Positions 1-8,507 of a DNA stretch of 36,870 nucleotides are shown in pieces. Position numbers and translations under genes: made by a program. The notes below the pieces were generated by a model. It was not told the DNA's origin and did not search any database. It worked only from the letters and a program-made list of their open reading frames with translations. Within the stretch, counting starts at the first letter, position 1; each line of letters begins with the position of its first letter. The DNA comes from Candidatus Gallitreponema excrementavium (GTDB taxonomy: Bacteria > Spirochaetota > Spirochaetia > Treponematales > Treponemataceae): positions 1 through 36,870 of the forward strand of contig JADIMM010000078.1 of assembly GCA_017694795.1 (NCBI GenBank), read 5' to 3'.

Positions 1-36
1 GTTTTCTTTTCTCTCCTTTCGTGGTATAGTTTCCAT
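1..36 (-). CDS. 5' end of an unidentified gene, truncated by the window edge
   Basis: The minus strand carries an AGGAGG ribosome-binding site at 47-52, 10 nt before an ATG at 36, followed by 12 open codons reading METIPRKERKEN up to the window edge. An extended -10 promoter lies further upstream at 76-84. The combination of promoter, strong RBS and start makes a real gene likely, but 12 residues are too few to identify it. It lies just downstream of the yggT homologue on the same strand. Confidence 0.6.
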   Translation of the reverse strand, partial: METIPRKERKEN

Positions 37-75
37 AGGTTTCTTTCCTCCTGTTTTTTGGTATGTTGCAATTTC

Positions 76-84
76 ATTATAACA
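76..84 (-). promoter_or_regulatory. Extended -10 promoter for the truncated gene at the left edge
   Basis: On the minus strand the sequence reads TGTTATAAT, a TGnTATAAT extended -10 element. No good -35 hexamer is present, as is usual for extended -10 promoters. The predicted start near 69 would give a leader of about 30 nt that includes the AGGAGG site. Confidence 0.45.
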
Positions 85-119
85 GATGGTTGGAAACCTT
101 TTTTATGGGGAATTATATT

Positions 120-527
120 TTACTGCTTACCGACATCCTTTCTCATCAGATTGACTATAAGCCTTACAATAAAAATAACAAGAAGTATATTTATAAAAAA
201 TCTTACAACCGACCAGATCATGCCAATTATGAGGTAAAGCACGCCCCCAAGGGTGATTCTCACATTGGGAGTTCCCAATGCCGAAAGGACGGTCTGAAGG
301 ATTGACAGGGCTGCAAAAGCAAATATTGGTGAAAAATCCACCGGGGAATTTTTAAAAATCCGGAATCTCCTGAAAAGGTTTAAGAAAGGGTCACAAACTG
401 TAGAAAAAAACATCCCTACGGGACTGTACAAAACCCCGGGAAACCAGGATAGAATAATCCTTATCAGGCACAAAGTGGAATACAGTGAAACACATTGGGC
501 AAGAAAAATAAAGAAGTCGCTAAGCAT
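120..527 (-). CDS. YggT family integral membrane protein
   Basis: This 135-residue protein is mostly hydrophobic, with an N-terminal membrane segment (about 5-27), a middle segment (about 68-85) and a C-terminal hydrophobic stretch (about 95-127). The family signature is visible in ILSWFPGVLYSP, followed by DPFLNLFRRF and SPVDFSPI, as in YggT/Ycf19 proteins. Those proteins are small membrane proteins of uncertain role, often linked to cell division or osmotic tolerance. The start is the ATG at 527, preceded by GGAGGG. It begins 60 nt after dnaE on the same strand and is probably co-transcribed. No terminator was seen after it. Confidence 0.8.
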   Translation of the reverse strand: MLSDFFIFLAQCVSLYSTLCLIRIILSWFPGVLYSPVGMFFSTVCDPFLNLFRRFRIFKNSPVDFSPIFAFAALSILQTVLSALGTPNVRITLGGVLYLIIGMIWSVVRFFINILLVIFIVRLIVNLMRKDVGKQ

Positions 528-587
528 AAACCCTCCGGGGAAACATAATCAGACACAAATCCGGCAAAAGTGGTTTATGGAACCGGA

Positions 588-3500
588 CTATTCAAGCCAG
601 ACTCTGTCCACGGCAGGCATGGCAGAAACCTGTTCCACAAAATCCTCCGTATTGGGAACGGACAGTGAATGGGATCCCATCACTATAAAAGAACCATCTT
701 CTGCAGTATCTATGTGAAAATATACTGCACATGGCCCTGTAGAATCAAATAGAAAATTCCTCAGTTTTGTTATTGAATTATGGTTTATCCCGCTTTCCAC
801 CAGGCTTATATGCACTTGATTTTTTTTCCTTTTCTTCACATCCTGCATATCCACTTGGGAATCCACAATAAATTGAATCCGCCCGTCCTTTTTATCCACT
901 TTTCCCCTAAAACCGTAAATCTGGTCCTGATGGAGTAAAAGACTCTTTTCCTTTATTGCCTTCCAAGTCTTAGGAAAAAAAACCACCTCAATACTTCCGG
1001 TATAATCTTCCATTACGCCTGAAGCCATTTCCTTTCCTGCCTTGGTAAAAAAACTTCTAAAGGTGCTGAGCAAACCAATTATTACATATTCATTTCCCGG
1101 AGTGGCATTTTCCAAATCAAAGATTTTTGTGGCAGAATCTTCCCACTGGGTTTTAAACATATCAAGAGGATGCCCGCTTACATAAAACCCGAGGAGATTT
1201 TTTTCGTCCTCCAGTTTTTGGGAAAAAGAAGAATCAGGGAATTCTTCATATTCAAAATCCACATATTCCTTTTCACCCACGGCTCCAAAAAGACTTACAC
1301 TGCCAAATTTCCTGTCATCTTTTATTTTTTGAACATATTCAATGGCTGCCTGGTAATTGCCTGCCAGGGTATTACGGTTTTTATCAAGCTGGTCAAAGGC
1401 CCCGGCCTGAATCAAAACTTCCATTGCCCGTTTATTTACAATATGCAAATCCACTCTTTCGAGAAAATCCATAAAGGTCTTGTACGGCCCGTTTTTTTCC
1501 CTTTCAGAAACAATTTCATGGGCGGCATTATCACCCAATCCCTTTATACCCAAAAGCCCGAATACGATATTTCCGTCTACAACATCAAAAACTTCGGAGG
1601 ATTTATTTATATCCGGCGGATTTATGGTAAGGCCCATTCTTCGGCCTTCTGCAATATAAACGGGAAGTTTATCTGTAGAAGTTATTTCGTTTGTAAGGTT
1701 GGCGGCAATAAACTCCGCCGGAAAATGGGCTTTTAAATAAGCTGTCCTGTAAGCTACAACAGAATAAGCCGCCGCATGGCTTTTGTTAAAACCGTATCCG
1801 GCAAAGGGAACCATTATCTCAAAAATTTCGTCTGCGTGTTCTTTTGTAAAGCCGTTTTTTACAGCCCCATCTATAAATTCACCCTTTTTTGCCATAAGAA
1901 CTTCTTTTTTCTTTTTTCCCATGGCACGCCGCAACATATCCGCTCCACCAAGGGTAAAACCGGCAATTCTTTGGGCAACCTGCATTACCTGTTCCTGATA
2001 AACCATAACCCCGTAGGTTTCTTTTAGAATATTTTCCAGACAGGGATCAGGATAATGGATTGTTGAAGAATCCCATTTCCCGTTGATGTATTGGGGAATA
2101 TATTCCATCGGCCCTGGACGGTACAGGGCATTCAAAGCTACAAGCTCTTCAATTTTCCTGGGTTGGGCCTGTTTAAGGATTTTCTGCATTCCGGGACTTT
2201 CAAACTGGAAAACAGCAGAACTGTTTCCGGCACAGAACAAATCAAAAGTTTCAGAATCAGTATCGGAAATTTTTTCTGTTGTAAAATTAAGGAATTCCGG
2301 CCTTTTTCTGATAATTCTTTCCGCATATTTTATAAGTGTCAGGGTTTTAAGCCCAAGGTAATCCATTTTTACAAGGCCACACTTTTCAATTTCGTCCTTT
2401 GTATATTGTACAGCCACCTTTCCTGTTTTGGAGTCTTTAAAAACCGGTGCCCAGTTTGGAAGGGCTGAACGGCCTATCACTATTCCAGAGGCATGGAGGG
2501 AAGTATTCCTGTTAATGTCTTCCAGTTTAAAGCAGATTTCAAAAAGCTGCTTGTATCTGGGGTTGTCCATATAAGGAATCAGCTGGCCGTTGTTAGGTTT
2601 ATCATCTGTAGGAGGAGAAAAAGCATCTTTAAGATGGAATTTAGGCTCTTCGGGGATACATTTTTTAAGAAGGTTTACTTCTTCCAGTGGTATTCCCAAA
2701 ACACGTCCCACATCGGCGATAACAGCCTTTGCCTTTAATGTTCCAAAAGTGGCAATATGCCCCACCTGTTCATCGCCGTACTTGTCCCGTGTATACTGGA
2801 TTACATCCTGCCGGCCTTCGAAGCACATATCAACATCAAAATCCGGCATACTGATTCGTTCAGGATTTAGGAATCTTTCAAAAATCAGGCTGTACCTCAG
2901 GGGGTCAATATCGGTTATCCTCATGGCATAGGCCACAAGGGAACCTGCCCCGGAACCACGCCCCGGGCCTATAGGGATTCCGTTGTTTTTTGACCAGTTT
3001 ATAAAGTCCCAGACGATTAAGAAATATCCTGAAAATCCCATCTGGAAAATAATCCCCAGCTCGTATTCAGCCCTTTCTTTTATTTCATCCGTTATCTTTC
3101 CGTAACGGAATTCCAGCCCCTTGTAAACAATATGCCGGACATAATCGTCCTGGGTGCTGAATTCTTCCGGGATTTCGTACACAGGGAGGCAGTCTTTTAA
3201 TTCCTTTACACTAAAGTAAGGAATCTTGGAATTGCACATTTCTGCGATTCTGGCTGTATTGGTAATCATTTCCGGATATTCAGGGAAAAGGGCTGCCATT
3301 TCTTCCCCTGTTTTCATGTAAAACTGATCCGACTGGAATTTAAACCGGTCACTGTCACTTAAAAGTTTTTTAGTTCCGATACAAAGGAGAACATCCTGGG
3401 CAAAGGCATCGTCCGCATTGGCATAATGGATATCGTTTGTCACAACCATGGGAACTCCGAGTCTCCGGGCAAGGTTTATAAGAAGAGGGGAAACCTGTTT

Positions 3501-4103
3501 TTGTTCTTCAATCCCATGGTCCTGAAGCTCAATAAAATAATTTTCCCTGCCGAAATATCCCTGGTAACGTCGAACCAAATCCTCTGCTTCTTCTTCTTTT
3601 CCAGCCAAAAGAAGGCGGGGCAATTCCCCTGCAAGGCAGGCAGACAGGCAGACCAGGCCCCCGGAATATTTCTGAAGCAATTCTTCGTCAATTCTGGGGC
3701 GGTAATACATTCCTTCAGTATAAGCAAGGGAGGTAAGCCAGCAGAGATTTTTATATCCCTCAACATTTTTTGCAAGAAGAATCAGATGAAAATACTTGTT
3801 TTCGGTTTTGGAGGTTCCTTTATCAAAGCGGCTCCCATTTGCCACATAAACTTCGCAGCCGATTATTGGCTTAATGCCGTTATTAAGGCAGGTGTCATAA
3901 AAATTAACAACCCCGAACATGTTTCCGTGGTCGGTAAGGGCAAGGGCTGTCATTCCCAAAGCCTTTGCTTTTTCTACCAGGGTTGATACTTTGGAAGCCC
4001 CGTCTAACAGGGAATAATCAGAATGAACATGAAGATGAACAAAATTGTCTGTTTTTTTCCGGTCATCCTGACCGGGCAAGCCGTTAATTTTTTCTTCCGC
4101 CAT
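588..4103 (-). CDS. dnaE: DNA polymerase III subunit alpha (DnaE type)
   Basis: This is the replicative DNA polymerase catalytic subunit. The 1171 residues match the usual DnaE length (E. coli about 1160), and there is no inserted proofreading exonuclease as in PolC. An N-terminal PHP domain begins at residue 21 with HLHVHSDYS (H23, H25, H27) and continues with DHGN near 58-61. The polymerase palm has GPGRGSGAGS at 379-388 and the metal-binding PDFDVD at 420-425 (D423 and D425). Helix-hairpin-helix sequence follows, with an OB-fold region near residues 1010-1055. The start at 4103 has no clear Shine-Dalgarno sequence; a -10-like TAATAT sits 8 nt before the ATG. It lies 55 nt downstream of the Na/Pi cotransporter, same strand, and could be co-transcribed or have its own near-leaderless promoter. 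Confidence 0.97.
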   Translation of the reverse strand: MAEEKINGLPGQDDRKKTDNFVHLHVHSDYSLLDGASKVSTLVEKAKALGMTALALTDHGNMFGVVNFYDTCLNNGIKPIIGCEVYVANGSRFDKGTSKTENKYFHLILLAKNVEGYKNLCWLTSLAYTEGMYYRPRIDEELLQKYSGGLVCLSACLAGELPRLLLAGKEEEAEDLVRRYQGYFGRENYFIELQDHGIEEQKQVSPLLINLARRLGVPMVVTNDIHYANADDAFAQDVLLCIGTKKLLSDSDRFKFQSDQFYMKTGEEMAALFPEYPEMITNTARIAEMCNSKIPYFSVKELKDCLPVYEIPEEFSTQDDYVRHIVYKGLEFRYGKITDEIKERAEYELGIIFQMGFSGYFLIVWDFINWSKNNGIPIGPGRGSGAGSLVAYAMRITDIDPLRYSLIFERFLNPERISMPDFDVDMCFEGRQDVIQYTRDKYGDEQVGHIATFGTLKAKAVIADVGRVLGIPLEEVNLLKKCIPEEPKFHLKDAFSPPTDDKPNNGQLIPYMDNPRYKQLFEICFKLEDINRNTSLHASGIVIGRSALPNWAPVFKDSKTGKVAVQYTKDEIEKCGLVKMDYLGLKTLTLIKYAERIIRKRPEFLNFTTEKISDTDSETFDLFCAGNSSAVFQFESPGMQKILKQAQPRKIEELVALNALYRPGPMEYIPQYINGKWDSSTIHYPDPCLENILKETYGVMVYQEQVMQVAQRIAGFTLGGADMLRRAMGKKKKEVLMAKKGEFIDGAVKNGFTKEHADEIFEIMVPFAGYGFNKSHAAAYSVVAYRTAYLKAHFPAEFIAANLTNEITSTDKLPVYIAEGRRMGLTINPPDINKSSEVFDVVDGNIVFGLLGIKGLGDNAAHEIVSEREKNGPYKTFMDFLERVDLHIVNKRAMEVLIQAGAFDQLDKNRNTLAGNYQAAIEYVQKIKDDRKFGSVSLFGAVGEKEYVDFEYEEFPDSSFSQKLEDEKNLLGFYVSGHPLDMFKTQWEDSATKIFDLENATPGNEYVIIGLLSTFRSFFTKAGKEMASGVMEDYTGSIEVVFFPKTWKAIKEKSLLLHQDQIYGFRGKVDKKDGRIQFIVDSQVDMQDVKKRKKNQVHISLVESGINHNSITKLRNFLFDSTGPCAVYFHIDTAEDGSFIVMGSHSLSVPNTEDFVEQVSAMPAVDRVWLE

Positions 4104-4111
4104 AGAAGCCT

Positions 4112-4140
4112 ATATTAACATATAACATAAATTGCTGAAA
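4112..4140 (-). promoter_or_regulatory. Possible dnaE promoter, near-leaderless
   Basis: On the minus strand TTTCAG (4140-4135) is separated by 17 nt from TAATAT (4117-4112). The dnaE ATG follows after only 8 nt. The -35 match is weak, so read-through from the upstream cotransporter gene is an alternative. Confidence 0.3.
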
Positions 4141-4158
4141 GCATAAAAAAGGGATTTT

Positions 4159-5817
4159 TTACTTCATCATTGACAAAGCCCCGGAAATACTAAAAGCATA
4201 GTCCCCGATTTTTTCAATATGCCGCACCAAATCTATAAACAAAAGTTCGGACTTAACATCGGCCCCCTGTTCCAGGCGTTTCCGGGCAATCCGTTTTAGA
4301 TTTTTTCTAAACCCATCGATTTTGTCTTCAAGTTCACGGGCAACGGAAAGTTCTTCTTCCGTAATATGGCTGTCAATGTGTTCTTTTATAAAATTCAGGA
4401 AATTCTGAACCAATTCCACATAAGGTTCAAGACATTCCAAATCGTTTTTCTCAAACTTCATCTTTTTATCAATGCTTTTCTTTAGGAGGAGGACAAGGCA
4501 ATTACATTCATCACTCATATTTTCCAAATCATCCACAATGTGTATCATCTGCGTAACATGAACCTGGGATTTTTGGCTCAGCGGATTTCTGGAGCATTTT
4601 ACAAAAAAATCGGAAAGTACTTCCTGCATCTGGTCTGCATAATCTTCGGCACTTCTGGTTTTTTCCAGGCCGGAGTTAATAACGCTTGAAGTCCGGTTTT
4701 CCAGGCATTGTGTAAAAACATCAAACATTTTAAAGACCAGTTCCGACATTTTACCGATTTCCTTTGCCCCTCTGATAATGTAAAGCTCCGTAGCATCCTT
4801 CATTCCGGAAGATACAATATCCAGCCTGTAAACATCCGGAGTCTCCCCTTCTTTCGGTTTCACAAGCCTGGTAACCAAAGCCGCTATCTGATTAACAAAA
4901 GGAAGGAATATCAATGTATTGATTACATTAAACAGGGTATGGAGGGTTGCAATATGGGCTGTTATATTTTCCTGTACTGTTCCCGGAACGATGACATCCA
5001 CCAAAAACAAAAAAGGTTTAAAAAAACACAGGGCAATAAGGGACCCCAGCACATTAAACAAAACATGAACCAGGGCCGCACGCCGTGCATTTACCTTTGT
5101 ACCAACAGCAGCGAGAATTGCATCTATTGTGGAACCAATATTGCTGCCCAAAACCATAGCCGCTGCAAGCTCCCAGGTTAAAATTCCCTTGTAGGAAAGG
5201 GTAAGAATAATGGCAGTAGAAGCACTGGAAGAATGAAGCAGCACCGTTACAGCCATTCCGGCAAAAAGACCGGCAAAAAGCCCAAGAATTCCCCGGTCCG
5301 TAAAGACAGACATAAAGGTCATGGAATTCTCGTCAAAACTCGGCATTGAATTGGTAAGTTGCCCCAACCCGATAAACAAAAGCCCAAACCCCATAAGGGC
5401 TTCGCCTAAATCTTTCTTGTCCCATTTTTGGAAGCAGGTCATAAAAAAACCCAACCCGAACACCGGAATGGCAAAGGAGGCAATGTCAAAGGAAAAACCT
5501 ATTAAGGAAACAATCCAGGCTGTAACAGTTGTTCCTATATTGGCTCCGAAAATAACACCAATAGCCTGGGTCAATGTCATAATCCCGGCATTAACAAATG
5601 AAACTACCATTACAGTGGTTGCACCGGAAGACTGGATAATTGCAGTGACAAGCAATCCGGTAAAAACGGCAGAAAAACGGTTTCCGGTCATAAAACCCAG
5701 AATCTTATGGAGACTTTCCCCCGCACTTTTCTGGATTCCCTCACTGAGAATCTTCATACCATATAATAGGATTCCCAAACTGCCTAAAATACTTAGAATC
5801 TTTCCTGCAACTTCCAT
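4159..5817 (-). CDS. Na/Pi cotransporter family protein with C-terminal PhoU-like domain
   Basis: The protein is a predicted sodium-dependent phosphate transporter of the NptA/YjbB type. The membrane part (about residues 1-320) has the internal duplication of this family: QSSGATT with GANIGTT in the first half, and HSSSAST with GSNIGST in the second. The rest (about 345-552) is hydrophilic and helical and resembles a PhoU domain. I chose the ATG at 5817 (552 residues), where the hydrophobic start MEVAGKILSILGSLG matches the family. A TTG 16 codons upstream has only a weak GGA before it and lies upstream of a plausible -35/-10 pair, so it would not be transcribed from that promoter. The gene is divergent from the lipoprotein at 5929 and is followed by dnaE after 55 nt. 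Confidence 0.9.
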   Translation of the reverse strand: MEVAGKILSILGSLGILLYGMKILSEGIQKSAGESLHKILGFMTGNRFSAVFTGLLVTAIIQSSGATTVMVVSFVNAGIMTLTQAIGVIFGANIGTTVTAWIVSLIGFSFDIASFAIPVFGLGFFMTCFQKWDKKDLGEALMGFGLLFIGLGQLTNSMPSFDENSMTFMSVFTDRGILGLFAGLFAGMAVTVLLHSSSASTAIILTLSYKGILTWELAAAMVLGSNIGSTIDAILAAVGTKVNARRAALVHVLFNVLGSLIALCFFKPFLFLVDVIVPGTVQENITAHIATLHTLFNVINTLIFLPFVNQIAALVTRLVKPKEGETPDVYRLDIVSSGMKDATELYIIRGAKEIGKMSELVFKMFDVFTQCLENRTSSVINSGLEKTRSAEDYADQMQEVLSDFFVKCSRNPLSQKSQVHVTQMIHIVDDLENMSDECNCLVLLLKKSIDKKMKFEKNDLECLEPYVELVQNFLNFIKEHIDSHITEEELSVARELEDKIDGFRKNLKRIARKRLEQGADVKSELLFIDLVRHIEKIGDYAFSISGALSMMK

Positions 5818-5825
5818 ATTAAGGA

Positions 5826-5853
5826 AGAATAGCAGAATTTGCTTTTTTTTCAA
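5826..5853 (-). promoter_or_regulatory. Promoter of the Na/Pi cotransporter, probably leaderless
   Basis: TTGAAA (5853-5848), a 16-nt spacer and TATTCT (5831-5826) read on the minus strand. The ATG at 5817 is 8 nt beyond the -10 box, so transcription would start about 2 nt before the codon. No Shine-Dalgarno sequence is present. Confidence 0.5.
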
Positions 5854-5890
5854 GATATAAGTCAAATTTTCCGGAATAAAATGCTGTTTG

Positions 5891-5920
5891 TTGTTTCCTT
5901 TTTGTTTGAAATGGTATAAT
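5891..5920 (+). promoter_or_regulatory. Promoter of the lipoprotein-phosphoesterase pair, nearly leaderless
   Basis: TTGTTT at 5891-5896, an 18-nt spacer and TATAAT at 5915-5920, with an extended -10 TGG just before. The ATG at 5929 is 8 nt past the -10 box, so the mRNA would start within about 3 nt of the start codon. The bases before the ATG contain no Shine-Dalgarno sequence. Confidence 0.65.
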
Positions 5921-5928
5921 CTGACACC

Positions 5929-6828
5929 ATGTATACAAAGACTAAGCTGAGAAAAAAGATTTTAATGTGCCTTGCAATATCACTGCTAATACTTTTTGGC
6001 AGCTGTTCCTTAAACAATCAAAAGGAAGAAGACATCTCTGCAAATGACAGTACAGACCATGAAAGACAGCGGATTGCCGTTGTATTCAATACGTCCCTTA
6101 CGGGGGGAGATTCAGGATTTATATTGGAATCTCTCAAAAATTACATGTTTGTGTCTGCCTATGGTCTGACGCAACAAAGCCCGGAGAAAATACCCGAAAT
6201 AGAAAGATTGGAAGACGGCTTTATGGAAAAATATGTATTGCCGGCCCTAAGTTTCAGATATGCCTCTTATCCTGAAGATTTTACAAGACACGGAATAGCA
6301 AGAATCAGTGACCTGACTGAACTTGCAAACGACAAATATCTTTCCACTGTAATTTTGATTGATCCTCCGGCAAGAACGGACCGGTACATAGCACAAATTA
6401 AGGAATCAAATCCCGAAATAACTTTCTACTGTCTAATGCCCACAGAGGACATACTTGCAATGGAAGCCTGGTGCAAGAATGTTTTGAGCTTTGCCGTAAA
6501 CACCAGCATAGAGTCATCGGAAGATGCCGAAACAAAACCTATTGACGAGGAGAACCTTGTCAGCGGAATCAAGTTGTTAACAGAAGCTGCAATTCTTGAA
6601 CAATCAGGGGCTTTTGTAAAGGAATCCCAGGAATATCAGGGAATTTCCGGTGCAACCCCAAAAACGGCCGCCGGAGCCTTTTTGCCTGTAGAAACCTTTT
6701 TAAAACTCAGGGAAAAGGTCCCCGGAACCGAAAACTGGGAAATCAGCCATTACACAGACCCCGATACAGGACTAAAATCCCAAAACCATTTTGTAATAAA
6801 GCCATCCCAAACACCAACCGGGCACTAG
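5929..6828 (+). CDS. Predicted lipoprotein of unknown function
   Basis: The 299-residue product has a basic N-terminus (KTKLRKK), a hydrophobic stretch and the lipobox-like LFGSC with C26 as the likely lipidated residue; spirochaetes tolerate such relaxed lipoboxes. The mature part is soluble. The segments IAVVFNT, YASYPEDF, DKYLSTVILIDPPA and PEITFYCLMPTED alternate strand and helix like a Rossmann-type or periplasmic-binding fold, and faintly recall DUF3798 lipoproteins. I do not recognise it with confidence and assign no function. The phosphoesterase at 6837 starts 8 nt after its stop, so the two are surely co-transcribed. The upstream promoter suggests an almost leaderless mRNA. Confidence 0.8.
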   Translation: MYTKTKLRKKILMCLAISLLILFGSCSLNNQKEEDISANDSTDHERQRIAVVFNTSLTGGDSGFILESLKNYMFVSAYGLTQQSPEKIPEIERLEDGFMEKYVLPALSFRYASYPEDFTRHGIARISDLTELANDKYLSTVILIDPPARTDRYIAQIKESNPEITFYCLMPTEDILAMEAWCKNVLSFAVNTSIESSEDAETKPIDEENLVSGIKLLTEAAILEQSGAFVKESQEYQGISGATPKTAAGAFLPVETFLKLREKVPGTENWEISHYTDPDTGLKSQNHFVIKPSQTPTGH

Positions 6829-6836
6829 AAACAGAT

Positions 6837-7511
6837 ATGAGAGATTTTTTTTCTCCCGAAAAAGGGATTCTTGAAACAGAGGGCAAACTTGGCTCAATAT
6901 CTAAAAAAGAATCCTGTTCCCTACTGCTGATTTCAGATACCCACGGAGCAACGGACTACATAGAAGAAATTATAACCCGCTTTACCCCGGAAGTGGATGG
7001 GGTGATTTTCTCAGGAGACTGTGCGGCTGATTTTATACAGTTTGTACAGAAGGCTTTTGATAAAAACTCCCCAGATCTGCCGGATCTGTTCATAATAGTC
7101 CAGGGTAACGGGGATGATTCAAATTACAAGTTGAAAAAACCACAAACCGGAGAAACGGTTTTCATAAGTTTACCCATCGTAAAAAAAATTAAAATTGCAG
7201 GAATAAATTTCCTAATAACCCACGGTCATAAACACCATGTTTCTTACGGAACCGAAGATTTATATAAAATCATGGAAACAGAAAGCTGTACAATTGGCAT
7301 ATTCGGGCATACCCATAAACAGTATTACCAGGAACAAGGGGGAATAATTTTGATAAACCCGGGAAGCATTTCCCTCCCCAGGGGAGGGGACGAACCGGGG
7401 TTTGCATTGCTGGAAATCAAGGAAGACAAGAAAGCAACAACATTCTATTCCATAGAGCATTCCGGTCTTGGAAAGGAACTTAGCTTTAAGATAAAGGCAA
7501 GATATTTTTGA
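6837..7511 (+). CDS. YfcE/MJ0936-type metallophosphoesterase
   Basis: The calcineurin-like phosphoesterase motifs all appear in order in this 224-residue protein: SDTHG (D34, H36), SGDC (D61), QGNGDD (N91), THGHKHH (H129) and FGHTHK (H158, H160), ending with INPGSISLPR. This pattern is that of the YfcE/MJ0936 subfamily, whose members hydrolyse phosphodiesters in vitro; the natural substrate is unknown. An N-terminal extension of about 27 residues precedes the first strand, longer than usual, so a later start is possible, though no better RBS was found. It lies 8 nt after the lipoprotein gene. No signal peptide is visible, so it should be cytoplasmic. Confidence 0.9.
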   Translation: MRDFFSPEKGILETEGKLGSISKKESCSLLLISDTHGATDYIEEIITRFTPEVDGVIFSGDCAADFIQFVQKAFDKNSPDLPDLFIIVQGNGDDSNYKLKKPQTGETVFISLPIVKKIKIAGINFLITHGHKHHVSYGTEDLYKIMETESCTIGIFGHTHKQYYQEQGGIILINPGSISLPRGGDEPGFALLEIKEDKKATTFYSIEHSGLGKELSFKIKARYF

Positions 7512-7529
7512 AATTCAAACTGCAAATAT

Positions 7530-7621
7530 ACTGAAGCAAATTCCATATCATGTGCAGGTTTCGATACTTTAAGCCACCCCTGCACAGGATATGAACAGTA
7601 AACCGTATCTTCAGTTTTTTT
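7530..7621 (+). terminator. Nested hairpin with T-tract between convergent genes
   Basis: An outer stem ACTGAAG (7530-7536) pairs with CTTCAGT (7609-7615) and runs into seven T. Inside lies a second inverted repeat, ATATCATGTGCAGG (7545-7558) with CCTGCACAGGATAT (7579-7592), 13 of 14 positions matching, loop 20 nt. The position after the phosphoesterase stop and the T-tract fit a factor-independent terminator for the plus strand. The size (about 90 nt) and nesting are unusual. Confidence 0.55.
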
Positions 7622-7650
7622 AAGTGGCTTCCTCTCCTGCCGGGATAAAA

Positions 7651-8355
7651 TCAGAAGGACACTGCTGTATCCAGGGCAATCTTCATCATGTTTGTAAAAG
7701 TTTGTTCCCGTTCTTTGGCAGAGGTTGCCTCCCCTGTAGCAATGTTATCAGAAACGGTCAGAATACCCAGGGCCTTTCTTCCGTATTTTGCAGCCAGGGT
7801 ATAAAGCTCCGCTGTCTCCATTTCTATACCCAAAGCCCCGTAAGAAGCCCAGAGTTTCCAGTTATTGTCATCATCATAAAACAAGTCGGAAGAAACCACA
7901 GTTCCCACCCGGCAACTGATTCCCATTGAGGCAGAAACTTCATAAGCCTTTTTCAGGACTTCGAAATTGCAGGTAGGGGCAAAATTCATTCCCCGGAATC
8001 TTCTTTTGTTTATGGCAGAATCCGTGGAAGCACCTATGGCAAGAATGACTTCCCCCAGTTTTACTTCCGGCGAAACAGCACCACAAGTTCCTACCCGGAT
8101 TGCGGTTTTTACTCCGTATTCAGTAAACAACTCATTGGCATAAATCGAAAAAGAGGGCTGTCCCATTCCTGTCCCCTGAACTGAAACCCTTTTTCCCTTG
8201 TATATTCCGGTAAAACCAAACATTCCCCTTACCTCATTGTAGCAGACCGGGGACTCCAAAAAATTTTCGGCAATAAACTTTGCCCTGAGAGGATCACCTG
8301 GCAAGAGAACAACATCTGCAACATCACCTTTTAAAGCTCCTATATGGGTACTCAT
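7651..8355 (-). CDS. deoD: Purine-nucleoside phosphorylase, DeoD type
   Basis: The enzyme cleaves purine (deoxy)nucleosides with phosphate to the base and (deoxy)ribose-1-phosphate, for purine salvage. The 234 residues fit the hexameric trimer-of-dimers class. Visible are H5, the phosphate-binding GDP at 20-22, RVGTCGA with R87, EMETAELY around E180, and the catalytic D203 in VSDN with R216 downstream, close to E. coli DeoD numbering. The start is the ATG at 8355, preceded by AGGAGG with a 5-nt spacer; the TTG one codon upstream is not needed. It is monocistronic and convergent with the phosphoesterase. Confidence 0.96.
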   Translation of the reverse strand: MSTHIGALKGDVADVVLLPGDPLRAKFIAENFLESPVCYNEVRGMFGFTGIYKGKRVSVQGTGMGQPSFSIYANELFTEYGVKTAIRVGTCGAVSPEVKLGEVILAIGASTDSAINKRRFRGMNFAPTCNFEVLKKAYEVSASMGISCRVGTVVSSDLFYDDDNNWKLWASYGALGIEMETAELYTLAAKYGRKALGILTVSDNIATGEATSAKEREQTFTNMMKIALDTAVSF

Positions 8356-8396
8356 CAAAACCTCCTGAAAAACAAGCTGTTAATACACTGTCTGTA

Positions 8397-8405
8397 ATTA
8401 TACCA
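8397..8405 (-). promoter_or_regulatory. Extended -10 promoter of deoD
   Basis: On the minus strand TGGTATAAT provides an extended -10 element. No convincing -35 box is seen. A start near 8390 would give a leader of about 35 nt that includes AGGAGG at 8366-8361. Confidence 0.5.
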
Positions 8406-8472
8406 CAAGATTCATGGGAAAGCTCCGGAACAAACGCTTTTTCGTATAATTGTTTAAAATTCAACTTTTTTA

Positions 8473-8501
8473 TTGCTTTTGAAAAAGAAAAAAATTATAC
8501 T
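8473..8501 (+). promoter_or_regulatory. Promoter of the DUF4954 gene, leaderless layout
   Basis: TTGCTT (8473-8478), a 17-nt spacer and TATACT (8496-8501). The ATG at 8508 is exactly where transcription would be expected to begin, 7 nt beyond the -10 box. The 6-nt gap TTCGGA gives no room for a working ribosome-binding site. Confidence 0.6.
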
Positions 8502-8507
8502 TTCGGA

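Noticed and set aside
7561..7573. 13-mer TCGATACTTTAAG repeated near 17490
   Set aside because: Matches of this length are expected by chance several times in a window of this size, and the contexts differ.
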